Below, piece by piece: positions 45,000 to 54,691 of a stretch of 64,000 nt of DNA (position 1 is the stretch's first letter; each line of letters opens with the position of its first letter). The notes under the pieces are model-generated. The model had not been told where the DNA came from and ran no database searches. It saw nothing but the letters and a program-made list of their open reading frames with translations. The position numbers and the translations under genes were made by a program. The stretch comes from Eubacterium sp. MSJ-21 (lineage in GTDB: Bacteria > Bacillota > Clostridia > Lachnospirales > Lachnospiraceae). Location of the stretch: the NCBI RefSeq assembly GCF_018918185.1, contig NZ_JAHLPZ010000009.1:1-64000 (forward strand). The letters are read 5' to 3'.

Positions 45000-46649
45000 A
45001 TGTCATATATGGCATTGTACCGGAAGTGGAGACCGGACGCGTTTGAGGAGATCAAAGGACAGGAACATATTGTGACGACGATCCGAAACCAGATTGTGCA
45101 TGATCGGGTGGGACATGCGTATCTGTTCTGTGGAACCAGAGGTACCGGAAAGACAACGACGGCGAAGCTGATGGCAAAGGCGGTCAATTGTGAGCATCCG
45201 ATCAATGGAAGCCCATGTAATGAATGTAGCAGCTGTAAAGCGATTGCGGCGGGGGCAGCGATGAATGTAATTGAGGTCGATGCTGCAAGTAACAATGGTG
45301 TGGATAATATCAGACAGATCACGGATTCGGTGAATTATTCTCCGTCAACCGGAAAATATCTGGTCTATATTATAGATGAGGTGCATATGCTCCGTGATGC
45401 GGCATACAATGCACTTTTGAAGACGCTGGAGGAACCGCCGTCTTATGTTATTTTTATCCTGGCAACCACGGAGTCACACAAGATTCCGGCTACGATTTTA
45501 TCCCGTTGCCAGAGGTATGATTTCCATCGGATTCCATTGGAGGTGATTGCAGATCGTCTGCAGGAGCTTCTGGAACGAGAGAAAATCGCGGCAACAAGAG
45601 AAGCGGTCGAATATGTGGCGCGTGCCGCAGATGGTTCCATGCGAGATGGTCTGAGTATTTTGGAACAGTGTATTTCTTACCATCTGGGGGAAGAGCTTAC
45701 ACTGGATAAGGTGCTGGATGCAATTGGTGCTGTGGATGTGGAAGTCTATATCCGGTTATTTGAATATCTGAAAAAACGCGATGTCGTTGGTGCATTGAAA
45801 ATCATTGATGAAGCAATCTGGCAGGGGAAAGACCTCATGCAGCTGGTGAATGAATTCACAGGATTCTTACGGAATATTCTGGTGCTGTCCATCGACCCGG
45901 CCATGACGATGGAAGTAAATCAGGAGACGAAAGAGCGGATGATTGCGCTTGCACAGGATGCACAGGAAGATGCACTGATGCATGCGATCTATGTATTACA
46001 GGATGCGGCGGCAAAAATCTCGTATACTACATCAAAAAGGGTGATGCTGGAGATTGCGATCATAAAGCTTTGTAAGCCGGAAATGCGATATGATGTCGAG
46101 GGAATGAATCAGCGGATTGAGTTGTTGGAACAGCAGTTGGCAGAGACAAAAGAACTGCTCAAAGAGCAGCAGGCGCATCCGGTCGTTATGACGGTTGCAC
46201 AGCCGACTGCGGAAGGTGCAGGGATGGCGCAACAGCCGATGATACCGCAGACGGGCGATTCATCTGAGCATATCAAACAGAATCTGCGGGAGAAATATCC
46301 GCAGGCAGAATATGAGGATCTGCTTCTGATCGCGAAAGCGTGGAAGACGATTGGCAAGCGTGGACCGAGACTGGTGCAGCATTATTATAGACAGGCATCG
46401 CTTGTTGCAGGAAGAGAATCTGGTGCGCTGGAGCTTGTTGTGGCAGACACACCGGACAATGATCTGGCGATTTCCTATTTCGCCAGTCAGGACAAGCTGG
46501 ACGAACTGAGTGAACAGCTTACCGATATGGCACAGTGTAAGGTACGTGTGACATTCCGCAAGATTGATGGCAGGGAAGAAGTGCATGAATTGCAGAAAGA
46601 CTGGGATTTGAGCCGGATTGTATTTGAGGATATCGAGATGCATGAGTAA
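45000..46649 (+). CDS. dnaX: DNA polymerase III gamma/tau subunit
   Basis: 549 residues: clamp-loader AAA+ domain with P-loop FCGTRGTGKTTTAKLMAKAV, C4 zinc module (CEHPINGSPCNECSSC), Walker B YIIDEVHML, SRC sensor (ATILSRCQRYDFHRI), domain III, then an acidic tau-like tail to VFEDIEMHE. No separate gamma product signal is assigned here. It forms the dnaX-ybaB-recR cluster. Confidence 0.95.
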   Translation: MSYMALYRKWRPDAFEEIKGQEHIVTTIRNQIVHDRVGHAYLFCGTRGTGKTTTAKLMAKAVNCEHPINGSPCNECSSCKAIAAGAAMNVIEVDAASNNGVDNIRQITDSVNYSPSTGKYLVYIIDEVHMLRDAAYNALLKTLEEPPSYVIFILATTESHKIPATILSRCQRYDFHRIPLEVIADRLQELLEREKIAATREAVEYVARAADGSMRDGLSILEQCISYHLGEELTLDKVLDAIGAVDVEVYIRLFEYLKKRDVVGALKIIDEAIWQGKDLMQLVNEFTGFLRNILVLSIDPAMTMEVNQETKERMIALAQDAQEDALMHAIYVLQDAAAKISYTTSKRVMLEIAIIKLCKPEMRYDVEGMNQRIELLEQQLAETKELLKEQQAHPVVMTVAQPTAEGAGMAQQPMIPQTGDSSEHIKQNLREKYPQAEYEDLLLIAKAWKTIGKRGPRLVQHYYRQASLVAGRESGALELVVADTPDNDLAISYFASQDKLDELSEQLTDMAQCKVRVTFRKIDGREEVHELQKDWDLSRIVFEDIEMHE

Positions 46650-46693
46650 GCTTTCAATCGCGCGTGACCAAATTGTATTGAAAAAGATAGTAC

Positions 46694-46709
46694 ACATGGG
46701 AAACCATGT
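46694..46709 (+). other. GAAA-tetraloop hairpin before ybaB
   Basis: ACATGG-GAAA-CCATGT, a 6-bp stem with a GNRA-type loop, 35 bases before the ybaB ATG; possibly mRNA-stabilising. No T-tract follows. Confidence 0.4.
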
Positions 46710-46745
46710 ATGAATATAAGAATAAGAAATCAGGAGGATATAAAG

Positions 46746-47096
46746 ATGGCAAAAAGAGGTGGATATGGTGGAATGGGTATGATGCCCGGAAATATGAATA
46801 ATCTGATGAAGCAGGCACAGAAGATGCAGAAGCAGATGGAAGAGACCACCAAAGCACTCGAGGAAAAAGAATATGAGGCAGCTGCGGGCGGTGGTGTTGT
46901 CAAGGTAAAGATCAACGGTAAGAAAGAAGTGACAGCGGTTCATCTGGATGAAGAAGTTGTTGATAAGGATGACATCGAAATGCTGGAAGATCTGATCATG
47001 GCAGCTATGAATGAAGCTATCCGTATGCAGGATGAGGATCAGAAGAATTCCATGGGTAAGATTACCGGTGGACTGGGCGGAGGTTTGCCGTTCTAA
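46746..47096 (+). CDS. YbaB/EbfC nucleoid-associated protein
   Basis: 116 residues: Met/Gly-rich start ([21 protein letters not shown]), the coiled YbaB core ([20 protein letters not shown], then [17 protein letters not shown]) and Gly-rich tail. Start ATG 46746 with AGGAGG 8 bases upstream; the alternative at 46710 lacks a site. Binds DNA and is linked to RecR. Overlaps recR by one base. Confidence 0.93.
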   Translation: MAKRGGYGGMGMMPGNMNNLMKQAQKMQKQMEETTKALEEKEYEAAAGGGVVKVKINGKKEVTAVHLDEEVVDKDDIEMLEDLIMAAMNEAIRMQDEDQKNSMGKITGGLGGGLPF

Positions 47097-47695
47097 TGGA
47101 TATTTATGGAGAGAAAGTAAACCGGCTGATCGGCGAACTCGGAAGACTTCCCGGAATCGGTGGAAAGACCGCACAGCGGCTGGCGTTCCATATTATCAAT
47201 ATGCCGGAAGAACAGGTGGAAAGCCTGTCGGCAGCAATCACAGATGCAAAAAAGAATATCCGGTATTGCAAATCCTGCTATACGATAACCGACCAGGAAT
47301 TATGTCCGGTGTGTGCATCACCGAAGCGGAACCACAAGCTGATCATGGTTGTTGAAACCCCGAGAGATCTGGCAGCGTATGAGCGTGTGGGACAGTATCA
47401 GGGTGTCTACCATGTATTAAACGGTGTGATCAATCCGGCGATGGGAATTGGAACCGGAGATATCCGGCTGAAGGAACTGATCCTGCGGCTGGAACAGGAG
47501 GATGTAGAAGAACTGATTATCGCGACAAATTCCAGCGTGGAAGGCGAGGCGACTGCGATGTATATATCTAAACTGGTCAAGCCATCCGGTATAAAAGTTA
47601 CAAGAATCGCAAGTGGTGTTCCGGTTGGCGGAGATTTGGAATGTATCGACGAAGTGACGTTACTTCGGGCATTGGAAGGACGAACTGTTTTGTAA
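47096..47695 (+). CDS. recR: Recombination mediator RecR
   Basis: 199 residues with helix-hairpin-helix (LGRLPGIGGKTAQRLAFHI), C4 zinc finger (CKSCYTITDQELCPVC), Toprim (MVVETPRDLAAYE) and the Walker-like C-terminus. Acts with RecF/RecO to load RecA at gaps. Confidence 0.97.
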   Translation: MDIYGEKVNRLIGELGRLPGIGGKTAQRLAFHIINMPEEQVESLSAAITDAKKNIRYCKSCYTITDQELCPVCASPKRNHKLIMVVETPRDLAAYERVGQYQGVYHVLNGVINPAMGIGTGDIRLKELILRLEQEDVEELIIATNSSVEGEATAMYISKLVKPSGIKVTRIASGVPVGGDLECIDEVTLLRALEGRTVL

Positions 47696-47795
47696 ATGGA
47701 TTTACCGGGAGATAAAAAAGATTACGGATAAATCCGGGGAACCGCTTCAGGTAAGACTGCCGGACAGCGGGAATATATATTAAGGAGGTTGCATA

Positions 47796-48878
47796 ATGAA
47801 GAGAATAGGAATGTTGACAAGTGGCGGTGACTGCCAGGCATTAAATGCGACGATGCGTGGCGTGGCAAAGGGGCTGTATAACACATTTGAAGATGTGGAA
47901 GTATATGGCTTTTTAGAAGGCTATAAGGGATTGATCTATGGTAATTATGCAAAGATGAAGCCGTCTGATTTCTCAGGAATTCTTACGAAGGGTGGTACGA
48001 TTCTTGGCAGTTCCCGTCAGCCATTCAAGATGATTGACGAGCCGACTCCGGAAGGCCTGAACAAGGTTGAGGAGATGAAGAAGAATTATAACAAGCTGAA
48101 GCTGGATGCACTCGTTGTTCTTGGTGGAAATGGTTCTCAGAAGACAGCAAACCGCCTGTCACAGGAAGGTTTGAATGTAATCGGACTTCCAAAGACGATC
48201 GACAATGATATCTGGGGCACGGATATGACATTCGGATTTCAGAGTGCCGTTGATGTGGCAACGCAGGCAATCGACTGTATTCATACGACTGCATGTTCCC
48301 ATAACCGCGTATTTATTGTAGAGGTTATGGGACACAAGGTAGGCTGGATCACACTGCATGCAGGTATTGCATCCGGCGCAGATATCATCCTGATTCCAGA
48401 GATTCCATATGATATTGCCAAGGTATGTGAGGCACTTGACAGAAGAACAAAGCAAGGGAAAGGATTCTCGATCCTTGCAGTCGCAGAGGGCGCTATCTCG
48501 AAGGAGGTTGCAGCACTTCCGAAGAAGGAACGTAAGGCAGCTGTGGCAGCAGCAGCTGAGAAATACCCATCTGTTGCTTATGAAGTAGCTGATAAGATCA
48601 AGGAATATTCAGGTATGGATATCCGTGTGACTGTTCCGGGACATACGCAGCGGGGCGGAAGTCCGGATCCTTATGATCGTGTGATCTCAAGCCTGTTTGG
48701 AGCAGAGGCAGTGGAACTGATCAAAAACAAAGATTTCGGCAAGCTTGTTGTTATGCGTAACAATGAGGTGACGGCGATTCCGATGGAAGAGTCCGCAGGA
48801 AAGCTGAAATATGTATCACCGGATGACAGCGTTGTGAAATATGCAAAACGTCTTGGCATCTCCTTTGGTGATGAGTAG
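47796..48878 (+). CDS. 6-phosphofructokinase
   Basis: 360 residues; PFK family with N-terminal LTSGGDCQALNATMRG, VLGGNGSQKTANRL, LPKTIDNDIWGTDMTFGFQSA and C-terminal RVTVPGHTQRGGSPDPYDR. Position 104 (E. coli numbering) is Gly (GGNGS), typical of ATP-dependent enzymes, but Lys replaces Gly at 124 (PKTIDND), a feature of PPi-type and group III enzymes. I infer an ATP enzyme of group III type. Followed by a terminator. Confidence 0.9.
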   Translation: MKRIGMLTSGGDCQALNATMRGVAKGLYNTFEDVEVYGFLEGYKGLIYGNYAKMKPSDFSGILTKGGTILGSSRQPFKMIDEPTPEGLNKVEEMKKNYNKLKLDALVVLGGNGSQKTANRLSQEGLNVIGLPKTIDNDIWGTDMTFGFQSAVDVATQAIDCIHTTACSHNRVFIVEVMGHKVGWITLHAGIASGADIILIPEIPYDIAKVCEALDRRTKQGKGFSILAVAEGAISKEVAALPKKERKAAVAAAAEKYPSVAYEVADKIKEYSGMDIRVTVPGHTQRGGSPDPYDRVISSLFGAEAVELIKNKDFGKLVVMRNNEVTAIPMEESAGKLKYVSPDDSVVKYAKRLGISFGDE

Positions 48879-48935
48879 GAGATACAGATTCACATGCACA
48901 AAAAATGGTTCTAATGCATAAAATAAGAAAAACAG

Positions 48936-48967
48936 ATAGACAATCAGCCTCAAAACTGATTGTCTAT
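48936..48967 (+). terminator. Intrinsic terminator of phosphofructokinase gene
   Basis: Perfect 12-bp stem ATAGACAATCAG (48936-48947) with CTGATTGTCTAT (48956-48967). It lies inside the upstream extension of the next open frame, which therefore starts later. Confidence 0.8.
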
Positions 48968-48994
48968 TTATGTCATTTTGTATGTGAGGATTCC

Positions 48995-49348
48995 ATGAAA
49001 GAAATCGATGAGATGTATGTGCATAAGTTTCGTGCTCCGGAGCTCATGGTTGTGGATGAACAGGAACTAGAGGAAGACCGGGCATATCTGCGTGCGATGT
49101 ATCCGATGCGTGCAAAGCTGATTCTGGTCATGGTGGAGGATGCCTGCGACCGGCTGGAATATGAAGGAAGTCCGATGTTTGCAGTTTATCCAGACAAGGT
49201 AGCTATGTTTTCGATTGCAAAGAAAATCTATGACAAGATCAGCTATAAGGATGCAGATGAGACATTGCTGCATATGATAGAAATTATGGTCTGCCACGAA
49301 TTTTACATTCGCCGGTGCAGATACCGTAAAAGGAGAAAATATTACTAA
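48995..49348 (+). CDS. Hypothetical 117-residue protein
   Basis: Starts at ATG 48995 (GAGGA 4-8 bases before), after the terminator of pfk. Helical protein with an acidic central part and a C-terminal HEFYIRRCRYRKRRKYY basic tail. Cysteine and histidine residues (ACDRLEYEG, VCHEFY) do not make a known motif. Two bases separate it from the next gene, so they are cotranscribed. Confidence 0.6.
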   Translation: MKEIDEMYVHKFRAPELMVVDEQELEEDRAYLRAMYPMRAKLILVMVEDACDRLEYEGSPMFAVYPDKVAMFSIAKKIYDKISYKDADETLLHMIEIMVCHEFYIRRCRYRKRRKYY

Positions 49349-49350
49349 AC

Positions 49351-51897
49351 ATGAAACGGTTTTTGATAAAGGCGCTCGTGTTCATTGCGGTTGCGGTGGG
49401 CACAGCCTTTTTGGTAAATCAATTCAATAACAGAGGTCTGAACCGCGTTTCAAGGGAACTGGAAGAGCCGACACTTCCATATGTGTATCTCGAATTTGAG
49501 GGTAAGGTTATAAATCGTACCTGCGGATATACGCAGACGATGTCGACAAGCCTGATGCGGGATGGAATTGTGCCGCTAAACAACAATCATGGTGTGACGG
49601 TTCTCGTTGATAATGAAGCAAAATATGGCGAGACATTTACCTATGAACTGCGAAGCATTGCAGGTGATTCCCTGGTGGAACGCGGTGATGCAGTTTCCGG
49701 AAGCGTTGAGAATGGACGCAAGAAATATGACGTGAATTTTCGGATGGACATGCAGCAAAACCGGGAATATGTATTTGTGTTTATTATTACAGCGGCGGAT
49801 GGCACAGAGGTGCGGTATTATAACCGGGTAGTAAATCTGCCGGAACAGCATGCAAAAGCAATCGTAGACTATGCCATGAATTTTCATGATACGACATTTG
49901 TCAAGGAAGTGAATGAGTCCGAGGGAAATATCGTATTCGATAATCTGAAGACCGATAAGGCGGGAACAACCTCGAGTCTGGCGCATGTGGACTTAAATGC
50001 TACCTATGAGCAGATTACCTGGGGCGGACTGACGCCGGTTGTTGTAACAGGTGTGACGCCAACAATCACGGAGATTGACAACGAGTACGCTGTCGTGCAT
50101 ATGTCCTATGTCGTGGAGTCCATGAATAACAAGAAAAGTCATTATTATCAGGTGGACGAGTACTATAACGCCACTTATGACCGCAGTGCGGAGACGGTGG
50201 ATCTGCTTGCGTTTGACCGGTATCAGGAAAGCTTCTTCGACAGCGGTTACATCAGCAAGGACAAAAACAGCATCAGCATGGGTGTCACAAATGAACCAGC
50301 GGAATATGTGGCAACCGCAGATTACACGACGATTGCATTTGTCCGTCTGGGACAACTCTGGATGTATCGTTATAATGAAAGTTCTCTGACGAATATATTC
50401 AGCTATCCGCAGGACAGTTATTCGGATGCGCGGACGCTTAATACAAACCTGGATATCAATATTGCGGATATGGATGCGGATGGAAATATCTACTTTGTTG
50501 TATACGGATATATGAATCGTGGCGAACATGAAGGCAAAAACGGTATGTCACTTTATTACTATTCGACGGAGAACATGACAACACAGGAGCTTTTCTTCGT
50601 AGAATGTGATGAGAGTTACGACATCATGAAAAAGGAAACCGGGAGGTTTACTTATTACAATGCGCAGACGAATAAGTTTTATTATCTGTTGGATGAAACC
50701 CTGTATGAGGTATCCCTTGCTGATATGACACAGACTGCGCTGGTGGAGGGGATTCCTTCTGCCAAGTACCTAGTATCTGCAAATCGGAAGCTGGTTGCTT
50801 ATCCGAATGCGGCTGAGGACGAGAATGTGACGGCAATCACGATTCGGAATTTTGAGACGGGAGAGACGTATGAGAAAACCTGTGCAGATGGTGATCTGCT
50901 GTTGACCCTCGGATTCGTGGAAAATGATCTGATTTACGGTTGTGCACATAGTGCGGATGTAATCATGACTTCCGATGGACAGGCTATATTGCCATTATAT
51001 GAGCTGTTCATTATGGGGAATGATGGTGGACAGAAGAAGGATTATACCAAGGACGGCGTGTATATCATGAACGCATCCGTTGGGGACGATACGATTTACC
51101 TGACACGTGCGCGCAAACAAAATCAGTTTTTCGAGGAGATTGAACAGGATTATATATCCTACAAGAAAGAGGAAAATAACAAGATGATTACGACGGATAC
51201 GACGTATGACAGTTATGCATGGAGTATTCTGGATATTGTATTTCCGTCGAATTTCTATCTGGCGGATACAGTAAGCTATCGTAAGACGAAATATGGAAAA
51301 TCAGAAGTTTACAAGGATATGCGGGTAGAGACACAGACACGTGACGGTGCTTATTATGTGTTTGATAATACCGGATATACAGGTGAATATGAGACTGCTG
51401 GAAGTGCGATTACACGTGTGGTAGATGATGAGGCAGGTCTTGTTGTGGATAGCAGCGGAAATACGATTTACCGGTGTCTGGCAGCAGACAGTTATAATAC
51501 AGTTGCGGATGAAATCAAAGAGACATCAAATCCGGATGTGAACCAGTCATTACTTACCTGTGCATACATGTGTGCAGAGTATGCAGGTGGTGCATTGGAA
51601 CTGCCCGATGCAATCGCGAGTGGAACGTTCGAGAAGGTGTTCGAGGATTACACGAACGGGGTCGGCATCAATATCTCCGGCATCAGTCTGTCGACCGCAT
51701 TGTATTTCTTAGATCGGGATATCCCGTTTGCAGCATGTATCGATGATGGTAGATATGTGCTTGTAATCAGCTACAATTCAACGCATATCCGGTATTATGA
51801 TCCAGTGCTTGGTGAAGAGGTAAAGGTGACACGGAAAGCGTTTGAGAATTCGTTAAGTTTGCAGAGTAATACGATGTATACGTTTAGTGTACAGTAA
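49351..51897 (+). CDS. Large membrane-anchored exported protein, C39-like C-terminus
   Basis: 848 residues. One N-terminal helix (FLIKALVFIAVAVGTAFLV), then an extracytoplasmic region: a beta-rich domain (about 45-170), a propeller-like central part with repeated short strands (IADMDADGNIYFVVYGY, KFYYLLDETLYEVSLAD, DDTIYLTRARKQNQ), and a C-terminal domain of about 170 residues. That domain resembles the papain-like C39 fold (NPDVNQSLLTCAYMCAEYAGG, then RYVLVISYNSTHIRYYDPVLGEEVKV) but the catalytic His of HYVxI is Arg, so it should be inactive. Function unknown. Confidence 0.65.
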   Translation: MKRFLIKALVFIAVAVGTAFLVNQFNNRGLNRVSRELEEPTLPYVYLEFEGKVINRTCGYTQTMSTSLMRDGIVPLNNNHGVTVLVDNEAKYGETFTYELRSIAGDSLVERGDAVSGSVENGRKKYDVNFRMDMQQNREYVFVFIITAADGTEVRYYNRVVNLPEQHAKAIVDYAMNFHDTTFVKEVNESEGNIVFDNLKTDKAGTTSSLAHVDLNATYEQITWGGLTPVVVTGVTPTITEIDNEYAVVHMSYVVESMNNKKSHYYQVDEYYNATYDRSAETVDLLAFDRYQESFFDSGYISKDKNSISMGVTNEPAEYVATADYTTIAFVRLGQLWMYRYNESSLTNIFSYPQDSYSDARTLNTNLDINIADMDADGNIYFVVYGYMNRGEHEGKNGMSLYYYSTENMTTQELFFVECDESYDIMKKETGRFTYYNAQTNKFYYLLDETLYEVSLADMTQTALVEGIPSAKYLVSANRKLVAYPNAAEDENVTAITIRNFETGETYEKTCADGDLLLTLGFVENDLIYGCAHSADVIMTSDGQAILPLYELFIMGNDGGQKKDYTKDGVYIMNASVGDDTIYLTRARKQNQFFEEIEQDYISYKKEENNKMITTDTTYDSYAWSILDIVFPSNFYLADTVSYRKTKYGKSEVYKDMRVETQTRDGAYYVFDNTGYTGEYETAGSAITRVVDDEAGLVVDSSGNTIYRCLAADSYNTVADEIKETSNPDVNQSLLTCAYMCAEYAGGALELPDAIASGTFEKVFEDYTNGVGINISGISLSTALYFLDRDIPFAACIDDGRYVLVISYNSTHIRYYDPVLGEEVKVTRKAFENSLSLQSNTMYTFSVQ

Positions 51898-51902
51898 AAG
51901 GG

Positions 51903-51938
51903 AAAGAACCTGAAAGTGTAAGACTTCCAGGTTCTTTT
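51903..51938 (+). terminator. Intrinsic terminator
   Basis: AAAGAACCTGAAAG (51903-51916) pairs with CTTCCAGGTTCTTT (51924-51937) with one mismatch, loop TGTAAGA. Confidence 0.82.
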
Positions 51939-51972
51939 GCACACAGGGGATACGATCAAACCGGAGGAATGC

Positions 51973-52023
51973 ATGAAATATATCGTGACATTACGGAACA
52001 AAACATGTAAAAAAGTATGTTAA
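51973..52023 (+). CDS. Possible 16-residue leader peptide
   Basis: MKYIVTLRNKTCKKVC after CCGGAGGAATGC (site 6 bases before ATG). Two cysteines at the end. It lies between the terminator and the response regulator gene. May be only chance; I list it because of the good ribosome site. Confidence 0.25.
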   Translation: MKYIVTLRNKTCKKVC

Positions 52024-52137
52024 AAATAACAAAAAGCAGATAGTTCCAAAGTATGAATCATGATAAACTAACCTTAGCAAACAATGGTACGAGATAGTAT
52101 AAGATAGCATAAGACGGTACATACAGAGGTGAGTAAC

Positions 52138-53730
52138 ATGAACAGAATGCGAAAGGTATTAATTGCAGATGATGAGATAAAAGTGGGACAGCTTGTGAAA
52201 CGATTGATACAGTGGGATCAGCTGGGACTGACTTGTATTGGACTTGTGACAGACGGACAGACGGCGTATGAGAAGATCTTGTCCGAATCGCCGGATATCG
52301 TGATCACGGATATCCGGATGCCGGTGTTGACAGGATTGGAAATGATCCAGAAGGCATCCGAGCAGGGTGTGAAATGCCATTTTATAGTTGTCAGTGGATA
52401 TAAATACTTTGACTATGCGCAGAAAGCATTGAAATATGGTGTGGAAGATTATCTGCTCAAGCCGATTGATGAGGATGAGCTGAACAGGCAGCTGCAGAAA
52501 ATCGTCGCGGAAGAAGAACAACGTGAGGATAAGCAGCAACAGGTGAATCAGATTGAGAAAAAGCTGGAGGATAGTAAATATCTGCGCCACAAAGAATTCC
52601 TCAAACAGATACTAAGCCAGAAGCAGGAAAATATTGATGCTGCGAACACGGAGTTTGGGCTTCAGCTTGAGAACAAGTGCTTCCGGGGATTAACCTTCAA
52701 GCTTGACCGGGATATTGATGTGGCAGAGAATACACAACAGATGCAGTTTGTTCTCCGCAAGATCATGCAGAGGGCAGAGGATGCGTTTTCGGCATGCACC
52801 ATCGACCTGATTGCAGCTGTGCAGTCGAATCATTCCGTGCAGGTGCTGTTAAATTATTTTCAGACGGAGCAGGAGAATATCGACAACCGGATTACGGATT
52901 TTTTCAATGAGCTGAGCGATTATCTGGAGAACTTCCAGCATTACAGGATTACTGTCGGGGTGAGCAGTGAAGTCGAGAGCTTCGAACAGATCAGTACTGC
53001 GATTGAGATGAGCAAAGAGGCGGCTGCCAGCCGGCTCTTCAAGGGAAACGGCAGACGAATCGAATATTGTCAGGAGCCGCACGCACTATTTTCGCCAAAG
53101 GACTTTCAGAATGAATATGAGGAATTCGCAAAAGCGGTTGAGACAATGCAGCCGGATGCCTGTCAGTACCAGATTCACAAGTGCTTTCGGCTGGCAAGCG
53201 ATAAGGCTCTTTTTGCAAGCGAATTTTATGCAATGGGATTGTGGCTGCTCCGCAGTACTTATGACATTCTGGAAATAGCAGATACATTTGATGTGGATGT
53301 GCAGCAGGAGGTGTTGGAGAATCTGTCGACAGTTGCGGATTTGAGAGACTATGTGATCCGTCAGGTGCAGCGTTTGATCACAGAGAGCCGTAGTGAACGG
53401 GAAAACCGCGAACGCAAACCGGTATTGGAGGCAATCGCCTATATGAAAGAGCATTTTACAGAGAAGATCACGCTGGAGGATGTAGCCGCCACCATCGGCT
53501 TCAATACGAATTATTTCTCGGAACTGTTTAAGAAAGAAACCGGTGAGAACTTCTCGAACTATCTGCTCGGAATCCGGATGGAGAAAGCCAAGCAGATGCT
53601 TCGGGACACGAAGATTCCGGTGTATGAAATCGGCGAAAGTGTCGGGTATAAGGATGCCAAATATTTCAGTCAGCAGTTTATGAAGGTTGTCGGTGTGAAG
53701 CCGGCAGAATACCGGAAGCTGTATTATTGA
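52138..53730 (+). CDS. YesN-type response regulator with AraC DNA-binding domain
   Basis: 530 residues. Receiver domain with acidic pair D11 D12, phospho-acceptor Asp58 (VITDIRMP) and Lys108 (LLKPID); a long central region (about 125-420); and a C-terminal AraC/XylS pair of HTHs (EKITLEDVAATIGFNTNYFSELFKK; EIGESVGYKDAKYFSQQFMKVVG). Start ATG 52138, with AGAGGTGA before it. It is encoded with its kinase and the sugar transporter, which it presumably activates. Confidence 0.93.
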   Translation: MNRMRKVLIADDEIKVGQLVKRLIQWDQLGLTCIGLVTDGQTAYEKILSESPDIVITDIRMPVLTGLEMIQKASEQGVKCHFIVVSGYKYFDYAQKALKYGVEDYLLKPIDEDELNRQLQKIVAEEEQREDKQQQVNQIEKKLEDSKYLRHKEFLKQILSQKQENIDAANTEFGLQLENKCFRGLTFKLDRDIDVAENTQQMQFVLRKIMQRAEDAFSACTIDLIAAVQSNHSVQVLLNYFQTEQENIDNRITDFFNELSDYLENFQHYRITVGVSSEVESFEQISTAIEMSKEAAASRLFKGNGRRIEYCQEPHALFSPKDFQNEYEEFAKAVETMQPDACQYQIHKCFRLASDKALFASEFYAMGLWLLRSTYDILEIADTFDVDVQQEVLENLSTVADLRDYVIRQVQRLITESRSERENRERKPVLEAIAYMKEHFTEKITLEDVAATIGFNTNYFSELFKKETGENFSNYLLGIRMEKAKQMLRDTKIPVYEIGESVGYKDAKYFSQQFMKVVGVKPAEYRKLYY

Positions 53731-53758
53731 CAGACGAAGTGAAACGCGAGGACACAAC

Positions 53759-54655
53759 ATGGAAAAAACAATCTGGATATGTGTGGGTGCGGTGATTGTC
53801 TGGGCTGGGACAATCCTTTTGATGCATCGGATACAAACAAAGAAGATAAAAAAACTTGAGGATGACTATCGGGAGAAACAGCGCGTGCAGCAGAAGCTGC
53901 GGGAGGAATATTCCGTCAAGGTGCAGAATAAGCAGGCGAAAATTGCAGCCTTGCAAAGTCAGATCAATCCGCATTTTTTGTACAACACACTGGAATGTAT
54001 ACGAAGTGAGGCGCTTTTATATGAATGTGACAGCATTGCCCGTATGGCGAAGGCGCTGGCGGCTTTTTTCCGGTATAGCATCAGCAACAAAGAAAACATT
54101 GTGACAATCCGCGACGAGCTTCGGAATATTGAGAATTATTTCTTGATCCAGAGCTACCGGTTTGAAAATAAATTCGCCCTTGAAATCAATGTGGAGGATG
54201 ACCGGGATGAAGTCGGGAATTATCTGATCCCCAAGCTTTCCCTGCAGCCGATTGTGGAAAATGCAATCTTCCATGGCTTAGAGACGAAGGCAGAAAACGG
54301 AAAGGTGACAATACGGATTTATACGACGCAGCAGGAACTGGTTGTTGTCATATCGGATAACGGAACAGGAATTGACTGGGATACCCTTGTTTCCATGAGA
54401 CAGGCACTGGAACAGACGGAGGAGCACCGGGAGAGCGGCGACGATGGAAGCACGCACGGAGAGACGTCAGGAATGGATGTACATGGAACAGATAGGAACG
54501 GGAAGCGCGGAAACGGAATTGCATTGAGCAATGTAAACCAGCGGATCCAGCTCGCATTTGGAACCCGTTATGGACTCCGTCTCTACAGCACGACCGGAAT
54601 CGGAACAGATGTAGAAATCTGGCTTCCTAAGAAAGTAGACAGAAACGATCTGTGA
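53759..54655 (+). CDS. YesM-type sensor histidine kinase, short form
   Basis: 298 residues. One N-terminal helix (5-22), a coiled stalk (25-65), then the His_kinase domain of LytS/YesM type: phospho-His72 in SQINPHFLYN, IENYFLIQSYRF, the N-box LQPIVENAIFHGL and ATPase G-box SDNGTG...GNGIALSNVNQRI. A usual extracellular sensor domain is missing, so it probably senses through the membrane or a binding-protein partner. A Gly/Ser/His-rich insert (about 225-260) lies in the ATP lid. Confidence 0.92.
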   Translation: MEKTIWICVGAVIVWAGTILLMHRIQTKKIKKLEDDYREKQRVQQKLREEYSVKVQNKQAKIAALQSQINPHFLYNTLECIRSEALLYECDSIARMAKALAAFFRYSISNKENIVTIRDELRNIENYFLIQSYRFENKFALEINVEDDRDEVGNYLIPKLSLQPIVENAIFHGLETKAENGKVTIRIYTTQQELVVVISDNGTGIDWDTLVSMRQALEQTEEHRESGDDGSTHGETSGMDVHGTDRNGKRGNGIALSNVNQRIQLAFGTRYGLRLYSTTGIGTDVEIWLPKKVDRNDL

Positions 54656-54691
54656 TTTAGAAAAACAGGAAAGAAAAAGCAGGCATGGATT

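Noticed and set aside
43480-45000. Signal recognition particle RNA near dnaX
   Set aside because: Often found beside dnaX in Firmicutes, but no conserved SRP core (GGTGCTGTTT/GGAAG tetraloop region) was seen here.
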